Source of the DNA: Shewanella sairae | GTDB lineage: Bacteria; Pseudomonadota; Gammaproteobacteria; Enterobacterales; Shewanellaceae | Length of the DNA stretch: 42,982 nt | Reading direction: 5' to 3' | Assembly: GCF_023283535.1 (NCBI RefSeq) | Contig: NZ_JAKILT010000051.1 | Location: forward strand, 1 to 42,982 | Shown: positions 17,058-25,538 of the stretch, in pieces | Layout of the letters: each line of letters starts with the position of its first letter | Numbering within the stretch: the first letter of the stretch is position 1 | Notes under the pieces: generated by a model | What the model saw: the letters and a program-made list of their open reading frames with translations, nothing else | Databases searched by the model: none | Told to the model about the DNA's origin: nothing | Position numbers and translations under genes: made by a program

Positions 17058-17407
17058 TTCTCTTCCTTCAATCTGATCTTAGATAAACTGCTTAATTGAG
17101 AGTTTATCGTCAACGTTAGCGTCTCTATAGTCTGGCTTTAAAGTAGCATAAAGTTAACTATTTGGATTTGATTATTGTGGTGTTCGCAGTAAAAACCAAT
17201 CACAGGCTATTTTATGATCATTTGCTAACCAACCAAGTCTACCTGCGCAAAAAACACACTGAAGTGACGACATTTGCTGCAAACACGATATAGCTCGCAT
17301 TTTTTTTGAAGTTCCCGCCTCTAGCAACACTTGTTTTCGACAAATTCTACCGTACTCTTGCGTCTTCTCGAATTCAGCTGAATTCACACCATATCAGGGG
17401 ACAATAA
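17058..17407. other. Divergent intergenic region, mogA / outer-membrane operon
   Basis: About 350 bases holding the promoters of mogA and of the outer-membrane barrel operon. A minus-strand open frame (17172-17387) has no supporting ribosome site and a cysteine-rich, family-less product, so I do not call it. No named operator was recognised. Confidence 0.5.
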
Positions 17408-18733
17408 TTGAACAGCACATCAGGCTTATGGCAAGCAAGCTTAGCCTTAATCGCAATGCTTTTTTCAACGACGAGTATTGCCACTTCAAGTCAGCAAAAC
17501 TTACCAACCAAAAGCAGTGAACAGCCTTTTTTCAGCAGCCAACAGCAAGCTGAAGAACGCAGTAAGGCTTACGATGATGCAATTGAAGAACTCGACGCTC
17601 AACAAGATAACTGCGCCACAGAACAGGTTTGTGATGAGCTTGACGCTGCAATCACTGATCTTGAGTACGGCAAGCACAATCATATCGCTAAAAATGGCCT
17701 GGCCATGTTCGATATTTTGGGCGGCCCAGCCTTTACCCCTGAAAACGGTATGATGATGGCACTCGGCGGCCTGTACTCCTTTAAAACCGAGCGCGAGCAA
17801 ACAAAATTACAACGCTCGAGCGTGTCACTATTCGGTATTGTAAATAAAGGCGACGGCGATGTGGGTTATAGCATTCGCTCAAAACAGAACCTGTTTTTTG
17901 ATAACGATGATATTCGTTACAACGGTCTATTTGTATTAGCAGACCAAAGCGAGAACTTTTGGGGAGTCGGTTACAACGCAGGTAAGCAACAGCCTGCATC
18001 TGATGACACCTTGCTAAATAAAACCGCACTGAGTTACCACGCCAATTTAGACTTTAACAGTGGCTACGGCTTCTACTTTGGTCCAGCGCTGCGCTTAAAC
18101 TACTTTAAGCCAGATCAAACTAGTCTGCCGCAAAGTGCGATTGATGATGAAAACTTCCAGCAATACAAAGATAAACCTTTGTCTATTGGTTTAGGCTTTT
18201 CGGTCAGCTACGACAGTCGCGATGTGGCGGTTAACGCCTGGCAAGGCCAGTACCTTAACCTAGAGTACATCAACTACAACCCAAGTTTTGGCAGCGATAA
18301 TCGCTATCAAAAGGCGCTTATCGACCATAGATATTACTTACCGCTGGCACTAGGCAAGGTATTAGCATTTTACAACGTCTACCAATGGAGTGACGGCGAT
18401 GTATCTTACTATGACTTACCGACTCTAGGCGGCCAAGCATCGCTACGCGGCCTTTATCAAGGGCGTTACCGCGACAGCGAGGCGATTGAACACACACTTG
18501 AATATCGCCATACATTTTTACGCCATAACGGCGAATTGTCAGCTCACGGTATGACGCTGTGGGCTGGGGTTGGCTCTATTGCCGGCACAGATACTCACCT
18601 TTACGAAAAACTTTTATATAGCTACGGCATAGGCTACCGCCACGAATTACAACCAAGAATGAACGTGCGCGTTGATCTCGGTTTTAGTGACGGCGACAGC
18701 GGGTTTTACCTGACCTTTACCGAAGCCTTTTAA
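17408..18733 (+). CDS. Omp85-type outer-membrane barrel protein (surface-antigen domain)
   Basis: A 441-residue exported protein. The signal peptide (to about residue 26, SIATSS) is followed by a roughly 75-residue acidic, Gln-rich segment with a Cys pair (NCATEQVC). A C-terminal beta-barrel of about 330 residues has the bacterial surface-antigen (BamA/TamA C-terminal) look: repeated aromatic-alternating strands, the YDLPTLGGQASLRGLYQGRYRDS region (the conserved L6 R-G-x-x-x-x-R motif) and a terminal Phe (LTFTEAF). No POTRA repeats are visible, so it is a short Omp85 relative. The start is TTG with AGGGG 7 nt upstream. The next barrel gene follows after 22 nt. Confidence 0.8.
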   Translation: MNSTSGLWQASLALIAMLFSTTSIATSSQQNLPTKSSEQPFFSSQQQAEERSKAYDDAIEELDAQQDNCATEQVCDELDAAITDLEYGKHNHIAKNGLAMFDILGGPAFTPENGMMMALGGLYSFKTEREQTKLQRSSVSLFGIVNKGDGDVGYSIRSKQNLFFDNDDIRYNGLFVLADQSENFWGVGYNAGKQQPASDDTLLNKTALSYHANLDFNSGYGFYFGPALRLNYFKPDQTSLPQSAIDDENFQQYKDKPLSIGLGFSVSYDSRDVAVNAWQGQYLNLEYINYNPSFGSDNRYQKALIDHRYYLPLALGKVLAFYNVYQWSDGDVSYYDLPTLGGQASLRGLYQGRYRDSEAIEHTLEYRHTFLRHNGELSAHGMTLWAGVGSIAGTDTHLYEKLLYSYGIGYRHELQPRMNVRVDLGFSDGDSGFYLTFTEAF

Positions 18734-18755
18734 TTAATACCTTGAGAAAACCTAA

Positions 18756-19688
18756 ATGAACAAACACCTTGTAATTGCAATGCTATTGGCGACGATGGGC
18801 CTAAACGCGTGGGCGGACGGCAGTAGCGACACCAGTGATATCGAGCGCAAGCAACCAGCTCATTGGAGTCACCTGCCAATTTGGGGCGACAAGGCACGCG
18901 AGCTTGGTTATGAACTCCCCATCCCTGTCGGTTTTAATATTTATTACAACAAACAGTCGGTGGCGTACGACGCGAAAGACAACTTCAACCTAGGATTAAC
19001 AGGTAGTGGTTGGCTAAATAATATTAATGCCAATGTGGTGATCCCGGCTGAAGACGTGATCATTACCGGTGAAGATGAAAGCATTCAACTAAGAGCAGAT
19101 GCTTGGGTATTACCGTTTTTAAATATTTACGGTTTAGCGGGTTACACCAAGGGCCATAAAGATATTTTGGCAGATCTGAGTAATGCTGAAGGTTTAGGCC
19201 CTAATGGTATCGATATGGTGCTACCGATTCCTATCGAGTACACAGCCTACAACTTAGGTGTAGGTGCTGTACTTGCTGGCCAAGCAGAAGTGATTCCGGG
19301 GATGCATCCGTTTATCTTTACCGGTGTAGCTGCATTCACTAACTCTTGGACCACCACCACTGACAGCACGATCCAAACCTATATTGGCTCAATCCGTATG
19401 GGACAAAGATACGATGTTGGCGGCGATAAGTTAGCTTTCTTATTAGGCTATAACTACCAGATGATCAACCAGAAAATCGGTGGTAGTTACGACTTCAATA
19501 TTCCACTCTTTAACAAGAAGGGTGGCCTTGCTATCGATTATGACGTGCACTTAGTCAGCGCAGAAAGCCACAATATGTCGGTGAGTATGGTGTATGACTT
19601 CGGTCCTAAAAATGAGTGGAACGTATTTCTCGAGTACGGTTTTTTAAACTGGGACCAAGTATTGTTATCTGTCGGTCGCCGCTTCTAA
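18756..19688 (+). CDS. Outer-membrane beta-barrel protein, unknown
   Basis: A 310-residue protein. The signal peptide ends LNAWA-DG (about residue 20). Alternating polar and hydrophobic strands with many Tyr, Trp and Gly turns follow (ADAWVLPFLNIYGLAGYTKG, FTGVAAFTNSWTTTT, LLGYNYQMINQKIGGSY), finishing in VLLSVGRRF with the C-terminal Phe expected for BAM recognition. It lies 22 nt behind the Omp85-type gene, so the two are probably made together and may form a functional pair. Ligand and role are unknown. Confidence 0.75.
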   Translation: MNKHLVIAMLLATMGLNAWADGSSDTSDIERKQPAHWSHLPIWGDKARELGYELPIPVGFNIYYNKQSVAYDAKDNFNLGLTGSGWLNNINANVVIPAEDVIITGEDESIQLRADAWVLPFLNIYGLAGYTKGHKDILADLSNAEGLGPNGIDMVLPIPIEYTAYNLGVGAVLAGQAEVIPGMHPFIFTGVAAFTNSWTTTTDSTIQTYIGSIRMGQRYDVGGDKLAFLLGYNYQMINQKIGGSYDFNIPLFNKKGGLAIDYDVHLVSAESHNMSVSMVYDFGPKNEWNVFLEYGFLNWDQVLLSVGRRF

Positions 19689-19700
19689 TCGACTTGTAAC

Positions 19701-19726
19701 CTCAAGGTGCTCATTGGCACCTTGAG
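19701..19726. terminator. Terminator between convergent genes
   Basis: CTCAAGGTGC and GCACCTTGAG form a 10-bp perfect stem with a 6-nt loop between the barrel gene (+) and the NlpC/P60 gene (-). TTCTTT follows after a few bases. Confidence 0.75.
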
Positions 19727-19734
19727 AGCCTTCT

Positions 19735-20205
19735 TTAAGGTCTTCTCGACAACCAATATTTTTGTTTCCAGTAGCTGTTATTCAAGCTTGAAATCATCAC
19801 ACCTTGGCTAGTCGAGGCGTGTAAAAACTGCGAATCACCAAGATAAATCCCCACATGGCGCGTACTCCAACCTGTTTTAAAAAACACTAAGTCACCTGGG
19901 CGCAACTGGCTTTTACTCACACTATGACCAATCTCTTTCTGCTTAGCCGTGGTTCTCGGCAACTGCACCCCAAACCGATCATCAAAAGTAAGTTGCACAA
20001 AACCGGAGCAATCAATACCGGCTTTACTTTTCCCACCTAAACGATAAGGCACGCCTTTCCATTCGCGATGCATTTGTATTAATTGAGTTTTTGTTGCCAC
20101 AGCACTAGCTAAATCCGCAGTTTTACCGGCATCGCTTGGTGTAGAGGGAGCGCTGGAGCAGGCACTTAATAGCGCTGTTAAAAATAAAACAAATAACAAT
20201 CTCAT
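19735..20205 (-). CDS. NlpC/P60 family lipoprotein, putative peptidoglycan endopeptidase
   Basis: A 156-residue lipoprotein. The signal peptide with lipobox LLSAC puts the acyl-Cys at residue 16. An NlpC/P60 domain follows, with the catalytic Cys in GIDCSGFVQLTF, the His in STRHVGIYLG and the third residue (His) in QFLHASTSQG. Spr/MepS-type relatives cleave D-Glu or D-Ala-mDAP crosslinks and allow wall growth. The N-terminal Ser- and Thr-rich linker is typical. It is a single gene, convergent with the barrel operon. Confidence 0.9.
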   Translation of the reverse strand: MRLLFVLFLTALLSACSSAPSTPSDAGKTADLASAVATKTQLIQMHREWKGVPYRLGGKSKAGIDCSGFVQLTFDDRFGVQLPRTTAKQKEIGHSVSKSQLRPGDLVFFKTGWSTRHVGIYLGDSQFLHASTSQGVMISSLNNSYWKQKYWLSRRP

Positions 20206-20362
20206 CTTTAATCTCGGCTTTTAATAATCAATTGATATTAACTTACTGTTCTAAAAATAAAATTAAAAATCAAAAATAATCCATTTATTACACTTTTAAG
20301 CTAACAAACTTTTATTTTTAAACTATACATAAATATACGCGCGCAATAACTTGAAGGACGTG

Positions 20363-20512
20363 ATGATGGAAAGTTATCTATTTAACAAATTTAGTCAAAA
20401 TGAACTTAAACAAGCTCAAACCAATGAGGAGGAGTCAGCAACCATCGAGGAGCAGAGCAATACTGACGAGTTGGAAGATGAAAATTCAAGCTATATTCTT
20501 GGCTATAATTGA
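20363..20512 (+). CDS. 49-residue acidic peptide, unknown
   Basis: A short open frame with two adjacent ATG codons and a good ribosome site (AAGGA, 5 nt before the first ATG and 8 nt before the second). The product starts MMESYLFNKFSQNELKQAQ, continues with a strongly acidic middle (EEESATIEEQ, DELEDE) and ends SSYILGYN. There is no signal peptide or membrane helix. Composition (many Glu, Asp, Gln and Asn and an aromatic C-terminus) is unlike random AT-rich DNA. AT-rich promoter-like sequence precedes it, with TATACAT near 20326. It faces the end of the minus-strand ABC exporter. A peptide substrate, RiPP-like precursor or anti-regulator are all guesses; no modifying enzyme is seen. Confidence 0.5.
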   Translation: MMESYLFNKFSQNELKQAQTNEEESATIEEQSNTDELEDENSSYILGYN

Positions 20513-20776
20513 GCACTATGCCGCTGTTTATGATCAAAATTAATTACGGCGGCTAGCTTTCAGTTAAATTAATAACTCTGTGTGATAATACCTAAACAGC
20601 CTCTTACTATTTAATATCTCAGCTTTAAATAAATGCCTTAAAATAAAAAACCACCTTACTGATAGCTTTATATAACACCACTTCCCATTTGCCTAACAAG
20701 CTATTTATTCATCATTTATGCAAATAGCACCAACAATAATCACCTGCAGCCAATATTAATTCAATAGTAACGCTAT
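20513..20776. other. AT-rich spacer between the small peptide gene and the ABC exporter
   Basis: About 260 bases. A 12-codon ATG frame starts a few bases after the 49-codon frame but lacks its own ribosome site. No clear terminator was recognised for either side. Confidence 0.45.
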
Positions 20777-21922
20777 TTAACCTAAGTTCTTCTTAAAGCG
20801 CATTGACGCAATAATCAGCCCAATTACAGTAAATGTGGCCAACCAAGTAACATCATAAGTCATGTCGATAACCTCTACATCTCTTAGCACCACACCACGT
20901 ATCAAGCGGATAAAGTGCGTCGCAGGTAAGGCTTCTGCAATGTACTGCGCTTCTATCGGCATACCGTCGTACGGGAACATAAATCCAGAAAGTAAAATGG
21001 ATGGTAACAATACAAAAATCGTCATTTGCATCGACTGTAACTGGCTCTTAGCAATCGTTGATATCACTAAGCCTAAGGTCAGACTCGCCATAATAAACAG
21101 TAAGGTCGCCGCAGCAAGTTGCAACAAACTGCCGTTAATTGGCACATTAAAAATGCTATAACCGAGACCTAATATGATGATGACCTGAATAACACCGATA
21201 AACATATAGGGAATAATCTTGCCCAGCATTAGCTCGATGGAGCGAATAGGCGTGGTGATCAGCATCTCCAGATTTCCTCGCTCTCGTTCGCGTACTATCG
21301 CCGCAGAGGTAAACATAATCATGGTCATGGTTAAGATTACGCCCACCAGCCCGGGGACAATATTCACTGCGGTGCGCTGCTCTGGGTTATAAAACAGTGC
21401 CACCTCAAAGGTCGGTATTATTCGATTTGCAGGTAAGCCAAGTAGCTCAGTTAATGGCATAGCTCTAAGCCCCTTAATTGCCGCGGCAATCATGGTATCG
21501 GAACCATCAACAATCCACTGGGCAACAGGCCGGCTGGTTTCCTCATCACTGGAAGCCGGCGTACCTAAGCCAACGGCTTTATGCCTGACCAAGCGCTGGC
21601 TAACATCCTTGGGGATCACTAATACCGCACGCACTTCGCCTCGCGCAATGGCAGATTGAGCGTCCTCAACATTATAAAAATGCTCAGTAAATTTGACCAC
21701 TTGAGTTGCTGTGACCGTTTGAATCAACACACGGCTTAAGGCTGTTTTACTTTGATCCACCACCCCTACTGGAATATCGCGAATATTGGTATTGATAGCA
21801 AAACCAAATAACATCAACTGGATCAGCGGGATCATTATCACCATGCCAAAGGTCATTCTATCTCGTTTTAGCTGGGTCAGTTCTTTAAGCACAATGGCTT
21901 GTAATCGATAAAGTGCTTTCAT
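20777..21922 (-). CDS. ABC-2 type exporter permease (YbhR/YbhS-like)
   Basis: A 381-residue permease. TM1 is near residues 24-42 (FGMVIMIPLIQLMLFGFAI), followed by an extracytoplasmic domain of about 150 residues starting with IPVGVVDQSKTALSR. Five C-terminal helices follow the coupling motif VRERERGNLEMLITTPI. TINTNIRDIPVG-type sequence after TM1 is characteristic of the YbhR/YbhS/YadH-like exporters. The frame runs to 21943, but the ATG at 21922 overlaps the ATPase stop as ATGA, which sets the start and implies coupled translation. It is the third gene of the HlyD-ATPase-permease operon, a probable drug or toxic-compound exporter needing an outer-membrane channel encoded elsewhere. Confidence 0.9.
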   Translation of the reverse strand: MKALYRLQAIVLKELTQLKRDRMTFGMVIMIPLIQLMLFGFAINTNIRDIPVGVVDQSKTALSRVLIQTVTATQVVKFTEHFYNVEDAQSAIARGEVRAVLVIPKDVSQRLVRHKAVGLGTPASSDEETSRPVAQWIVDGSDTMIAAAIKGLRAMPLTELLGLPANRIIPTFEVALFYNPEQRTAVNIVPGLVGVILTMTMIMFTSAAIVRERERGNLEMLITTPIRSIELMLGKIIPYMFIGVIQVIIILGLGYSIFNVPINGSLLQLAAATLLFIMASLTLGLVISTIAKSQLQSMQMTIFVLLPSILLSGFMFPYDGMPIEAQYIAEALPATHFIRLIRGVVLRDVEVIDMTYDVTWLATFTVIGLIIASMRFKKNLG

Positions 21923-22863
21923 TGACGCCCCCTGCCGGTACAAGTGACAAATACATCTTCAAGGCTGGGCCTTACAATATTAAGTGCCCCCAGAGGAAGC
22001 GAGGCTTGCTCTGCGAGCAAACCTATAGGGTCCTGACAGCTATTTTTAACCAATACACGCAACCGCGAACCAAGTTGAGCAGCACTGATCACCTCGGGCA
22101 GTGCTAGCAACAACTGTTTTAATTGGCGCAAATTATTAGACTCCACCTCTATGACCTTTGCGCCCATATTTTGCATTAACTGCTCAGGCGAACCATCGGC
22201 TCGCTTAACGCCCGCTTCTAGTATGGCAAGTTTATGGCAACGCTCTGCCTCATCCATATAATGGGTCGACACTAAAATCGTCGTTCCCTGCTCACATAGG
22301 TCAAAAAGCTTCTCCCAAAAGTCACGCCTGTTTTCAGGATCAACAGCCGAGGTTGGCTCATCTAAAAACAGTAACTCAGGTTTATGCATCGTGGCCGCAG
22401 CCAATGCCAACCGCTGCTTTTGGCCGCCACTCATGCTACCTGCTAACTGATCGGCTTTTTGATCTAAACCATAAGTGTTGAGCAATTCTTGAATTCGCTC
22501 GGCTTGATCGCGCCGAGATAGGCCGTATATTTTTGCAATAAAGGTGAGGTTTTCTTTAACCGTTAAATCATCATAGAGTGAAAATTTCTGGGTCATATAA
22601 CCAATTTTAAGACGTAACTTTTCAGCATCACGTGGCAAGGTGAGCCCGAGAATTTCAATCTCACCAGAGGTGGGTAATAACAACCCTGTTAGCATACGAA
22701 TAGCCGTGGTTTTACCGCAGCCATTAGGCCCGAGAAAGCCATATATTTGGCCCTTTTCGACTTCAAAATCAAGATTGCTAATCGCTTTTAGGCTACCAAA
22801 GTCACGGCACAATTGCGTTGTTTTAATAACAGGTTGATTGCTGTTGAGAATAGTCTGACTCAT
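21919..22863 (-). CDS. ABC exporter ATPase (YbhF-like, single domain)
   Basis: A 314-residue protein with one nucleotide-binding domain: Walker A GPNGCGKTTA (about 44-53), Q-loop GYMTQKFSLYDDLTV, signature SMSGGQKQRLALAAA, Walker B ELLFLDEPTSAVDPENRRDFW and H-loop VSTHYMDEAE. A regulatory C-terminal region of about 90 residues follows. E. coli YbhF has two such domains fused; this one has one. Start and stop overlap their neighbours by ATGA on both sides, so the three genes are translationally coupled. It works with the HlyD lipoprotein and the ABC-2 permease. Confidence 0.93.
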   Translation of the reverse strand: MSQTILNSNQPVIKTTQLCRDFGSLKAISNLDFEVEKGQIYGFLGPNGCGKTTAIRMLTGLLLPTSGEIEILGLTLPRDAEKLRLKIGYMTQKFSLYDDLTVKENLTFIAKIYGLSRRDQAERIQELLNTYGLDQKADQLAGSMSGGQKQRLALAAATMHKPELLFLDEPTSAVDPENRRDFWEKLFDLCEQGTTILVSTHYMDEAERCHKLAILEAGVKRADGSPEQLMQNMGAKVIEVESNNLRQLKQLLLALPEVISAAQLGSRLRVLVKNSCQDPIGLLAEQASLPLGALNIVRPSLEDVFVTCTGRGRQ

Positions 22864-23801
22864 GGCATAGCAACCTGAGCTGGAACCCCGCTAGGCAAAG
22901 ATACCGAACTATCGGGCAGTTGCACTTCCGCTAAATACATTAAACGGGCACGCTCTTCTTGGTTGAGTGCATAGTAAGGGGTGAAAGCAGGTTCGTTAGC
23001 AATCCAGGTCACACGCCCTTCTATCGGTTCATCAATGCCATCGACATACACCCATAAGCTATCATCAATATTGATTTTTACACGATATGGCTCAGGCACA
23101 TATACCCGAGCAAAGGGTGCCTTACCAGCAAGCACAACAGCTAATGGGCTGCCTTGAGTCACTCGCTCGCCTAGGTTCCAGGGTAGGTTATCTAAAATGC
23201 CATCGCGAGTCGCACGAATCGTTAAATCATCGAGCTTTTTTTGCTCACCAAGCAAAACAGCTTCAGTAGCATCAAGGTTAGCAAGTGCAAATCGAATATC
23301 TTCTTCTCGAGATCCCGCCACCAGCTCTCGTAACTGTTCTTGGGCACTTTCAAGGCTAGCTGCATCGGCATCTCGACTGGCTAAAGAACGGTCTAGATTG
23401 GCTTTGCTCGCAAGGTTATCTTTGGCCATGCTGGCTATACGGCGGTAATTGGCTTGGCTTTCTTGCAGCGTCGCTTTGGCCCCTGACACTTTTGCTCTAG
23501 CGGCAGCAATTTCTTCTTCACGCGCCCCTTTTAATAACTTCTCATAATTGGCGTTAGCCTGCGCGACATCGGCTAATGCCTTAGTCACATGTGCTTTTTG
23601 CAAGGTGTCATCCAGTTGAACTAGCACCTCGCCTTTACTGACCATACTGCCTTGGGCTACAGGCAAAGCCACCACAACTTCGTTAGTCGTTGCCGTGAGT
23701 GCAATACGTTGTCGCTCAAGGCTTCCTAACGCCATCGACGGTGCACTGTTATCGCAAGCCACTAGCAAAAATAAAACAGAAATAATCAATAGTATGCGCA
23801 C
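22860..23801 (-). CDS. HlyD-family periplasmic adaptor lipoprotein (YbhG-like)
   Basis: Membrane-fusion protein of the exporter. A lipoprotein signal (LLIISVLFLLVAC, acyl-Cys about residue 16) is followed by a lipoyl half-domain (VALPVAQGSMVSKGEVLVQLDD), a long coiled coil rich in Ala, Glu and Gln (about 70-190), the second lipoyl half (LTIRATRDGILDNLPWNLGERV) and a beta-barrel region (VYVPEPYRVKINIDDSLWVYVDG). ATG and TTG codons lie further upstream in frame, but a GTG at 23801 has AAAAGGA 8 nt before it and gives the cleanest signal peptide. Codons for about its first 110 residues are duplicated at 28260-28616, where this GTG has become GAG. Confidence 0.9.
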   Translation of the reverse strand: MRILLIISVLFLLVACDNSAPSMALGSLERQRIALTATTNEVVVALPVAQGSMVSKGEVLVQLDDTLQKAHVTKALADVAQANANYEKLLKGAREEEIAAARAKVSGAKATLQESQANYRRIASMAKDNLASKANLDRSLASRDADAASLESAQEQLRELVAGSREEDIRFALANLDATEAVLLGEQKKLDDLTIRATRDGILDNLPWNLGERVTQGSPLAVVLAGKAPFARVYVPEPYRVKINIDDSLWVYVDGIDEPIEGRVTWIANEPAFTPYYALNQEERARLMYLAEVQLPDSSVSLPSGVPAQVAMP

Positions 23802-23876
23802 AGTTACCATCCTTTTGAACTTGTACAAAACCGCTGTTTATCTATCCAAGATACGCTTAATTAATGATTAAGTCAT
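23472..23876 (-). repeat. Source copy of a ~405-bp direct repeat (5' part of hlyD plus upstream)
   Basis: This segment, covering about 119 codons of the HlyD frame and roughly 45 bases upstream, reappears at 28260-28668 in the same orientation, 4788 bp away. Within the coding part I count only about half a dozen mismatches (for example GACATCGG/GACATGGG and GCACTGTT/GCACCGAT). Similarity fades at AGTCAT on the upstream side and stops sharply at CGCTTTGG on the other. Confidence 0.92.
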
Positions 23877-23881
23877 TGAGT

Positions 23882-23901
23882 GAGTGCAGTGCTCCGCACT
23901 C
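23882..23901 (-). terminator. Hairpin between LysR gene and hlyD
   Basis: GAGTGC and GCACTC form a short stem with an 8-nt loop, located between the LysR-type regulator and the exporter operon, both on the minus strand. No T tract follows, so it may be a weak terminator or leader structure. It lies just outside the duplicated segment. Confidence 0.35.
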
Positions 23902-24002
23902 TAGTCATGGTAAAACCTTATCATCTTTAAATTCTGCGAATTTACCAAAATAACTCACTGCTTATTGATAATTAACGCTGGACAAGCAAATGAGTTCAAT
24001 CA

Positions 24003-24917
24003 CTAAAATTCATCCCAATATGCTGTACCGTGTCCTAGCTTTTCAATCATATAATCCAAAAACACCCTCACCTTCTCTGGCAAATATTGCCGCTCGGGAT
24101 AGATCGCATGAAGGTTTTTACTCGGCATGGCATAGTCTTTAAATAATGCGATTAACTTTCCCTTTTGAATTGCCGAATAGGCCACAAATGTAGGTAATCG
24201 TGCAACTCCCACTCCTGCAATAACAGCCTCTCTAAGAGCAAAGCTATTATTAACTCGATAGTTTCCTGCTACTTTAACCTTGAATTCGCCACCATTTTCA
24301 TCGTTAAACTGCCACACATCAGCATTTGGGGAATAGCTATAAAGTATGCAGTTTAGCTCCGCTAACTGGGAAGGTGATTTAAGTTGTTCTGTGTGTTTTT
24401 GATAAAAAGAAGGAGATACACAAACAACGCTATGCAGCGGAACTAACTGTCTAGCGATTAAGCTCGAATCAGCTAAATCATCGGCACGAATAGCCAAATC
24501 AAAACCTTGCTCAATCAGATTTACTTCACCATCGTCCATCAAAAGGTCAATCTTTATACTGGGATAACGCTCAATAAACTCAGGGATAAACGAAGCCAAA
24601 TGCATTTGCCCTATTGTCATTGGCACTTGAACTTTTAATAAGCCTTTAGGCTCGCCTAGTAGTTCACTCACCGCATCTTCTGCCTGTTTCGCTGCGCGAT
24701 TAGCTTGAGACGCATATTGATAGTAATGCTCTCCGGCCTCAGTCAGGCTCAGATTACGGGTAGAGCGATGAAATAATCGAGCTCCCAGTTGCAGCTCTAA
24801 CTGAGTGATACGTTTACTTACTGCCGACTTTGAAATGCCCAATATACGAGCAGCACTCGAAAACCCCGCACTATCAGCCACAGCAACAAAGATCGGAATA
24901 GCATTAAAAGTGTCCAT
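24003..24917 (-). CDS. LysR-family transcriptional regulator
   Basis: A 304-residue LTTR. The N-terminal winged HTH (residues about 1-60) has the pattern FSSAARILGISKSAVSKRITQLELQLGARLFHRSTRNLSLTEAG. A substrate-binding domain of two Rossmann-like lobes follows (IDLLMDDGEVNLIEQGFDLAIR, RQLVPLHSVVCVSP). It resembles the CrgA/DhcR-type group often controlling neighbouring metabolic genes. The start at 24917 (MDTFNA) fits the family better than the upstream ATG at 24929. It is divergent from the VOC gene at 25047 (about 130-nt shared promoter region), the most likely target; the exporter operon downstream is another. Confidence 0.9.
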   Translation of the reverse strand: MDTFNAIPIFVAVADSAGFSSAARILGISKSAVSKRITQLELQLGARLFHRSTRNLSLTEAGEHYYQYASQANRAAKQAEDAVSELLGEPKGLLKVQVPMTIGQMHLASFIPEFIERYPSIKIDLLMDDGEVNLIEQGFDLAIRADDLADSSLIARQLVPLHSVVCVSPSFYQKHTEQLKSPSQLAELNCILYSYSPNADVWQFNDENGGEFKVKVAGNYRVNNSFALREAVIAGVGVARLPTFVAYSAIQKGKLIALFKDYAMPSKNLHAIYPERQYLPEKVRVFLDYMIEKLGHGTAYWDEF

Positions 24918-25046
24918 CTCGCCTGTCATTGTTGAAAAAAACTCAACTCAGAGTCTACTTGTTACTATATTGTTTATCAAACTCGATGCTCTAAAGTAAT
25001 ACCCTCAAATTTTCTACTGTAATCAACAGGTAATAAAGAGGTATTT

Positions 25047-25508
25047 ATGGTTCGCTTAGAGCATGTAAATCTAGTCGTAAAAGATATTCAACCTACATTA
25101 GCGTTTTTGCTAACAGCCTTTCCTGAGTGGCGTATCCGTGGTGAGGGAGAGATGAATTGGGCAGGTGGCGAGCATACATCAAGCCGTCACTGGCTACACA
25201 TTGGTGACGATGATTATTACCTCACCTTAAACAATGGCGCTATTGGACAAATAAGAGATATTAAAGGCATTGAGCCAGGTGTCGCCCACATTGGATTTAT
25301 CGTCGATGACCTGCAAGCGGTAATAGACCGTTTAGCGGCTGAAGGGATTAGCCCTGATATTAAAGGTCGTTTACATCCGTTTCGACAAACCGTTTACTAC
25401 AACGACCCCGCAGGCTTTCAGTTTGAGTTTTTGCAATATGCTAGCGATAAGCCTTCCGAGAAAAATATGTATGGCGGCGAGTCGGGCGAATTGCAGAAAA
25501 AAAATTAA
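25047..25508 (+). CDS. VOC-superfamily protein (glyoxalase/bleomycin-resistance fold)
   Basis: A 153-residue protein with paired beta-alpha-beta-beta-beta modules. Module 1 starts LEHVNLVVKDIQPTLAF and carries the metal-site His (HVN). Module 2 has GVAHIGFIVDDLQAVIDRL with a second His. The closing strand GFQFEFLQY supplies a Glu typical of the metal site. AAAGAGGT lies 6 nt before the ATG. Members act as glyoxalases, dioxygenases or resistance binders; the specific reaction is unknown. It is probably controlled by the divergent LysR gene, and a SnoaL-like gene follows. Confidence 0.85.
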   Translation: MVRLEHVNLVVKDIQPTLAFLLTAFPEWRIRGEGEMNWAGGEHTSSRHWLHIGDDDYYLTLNNGAIGQIRDIKGIEPGVAHIGFIVDDLQAVIDRLAAEGISPDIKGRLHPFRQTVYYNDPAGFQFEFLQYASDKPSEKNMYGGESGELQKKN

Positions 25509-25538
25509 GATTGTATTTGTAGCAATTAGGAGATTGAT

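Noticed and set aside
17172..17387. Minus-strand open frame of 71 codons between mogA and the barrel operon.
   Set aside because: No ribosome site, no recognisable domain, and it occupies the divergent promoter region.
20524..20562. A 12-codon ATG frame just after the 49-codon peptide gene, ending in Gly-Gly.
   Set aside because: No own ribosome site and too short to distinguish from chance.
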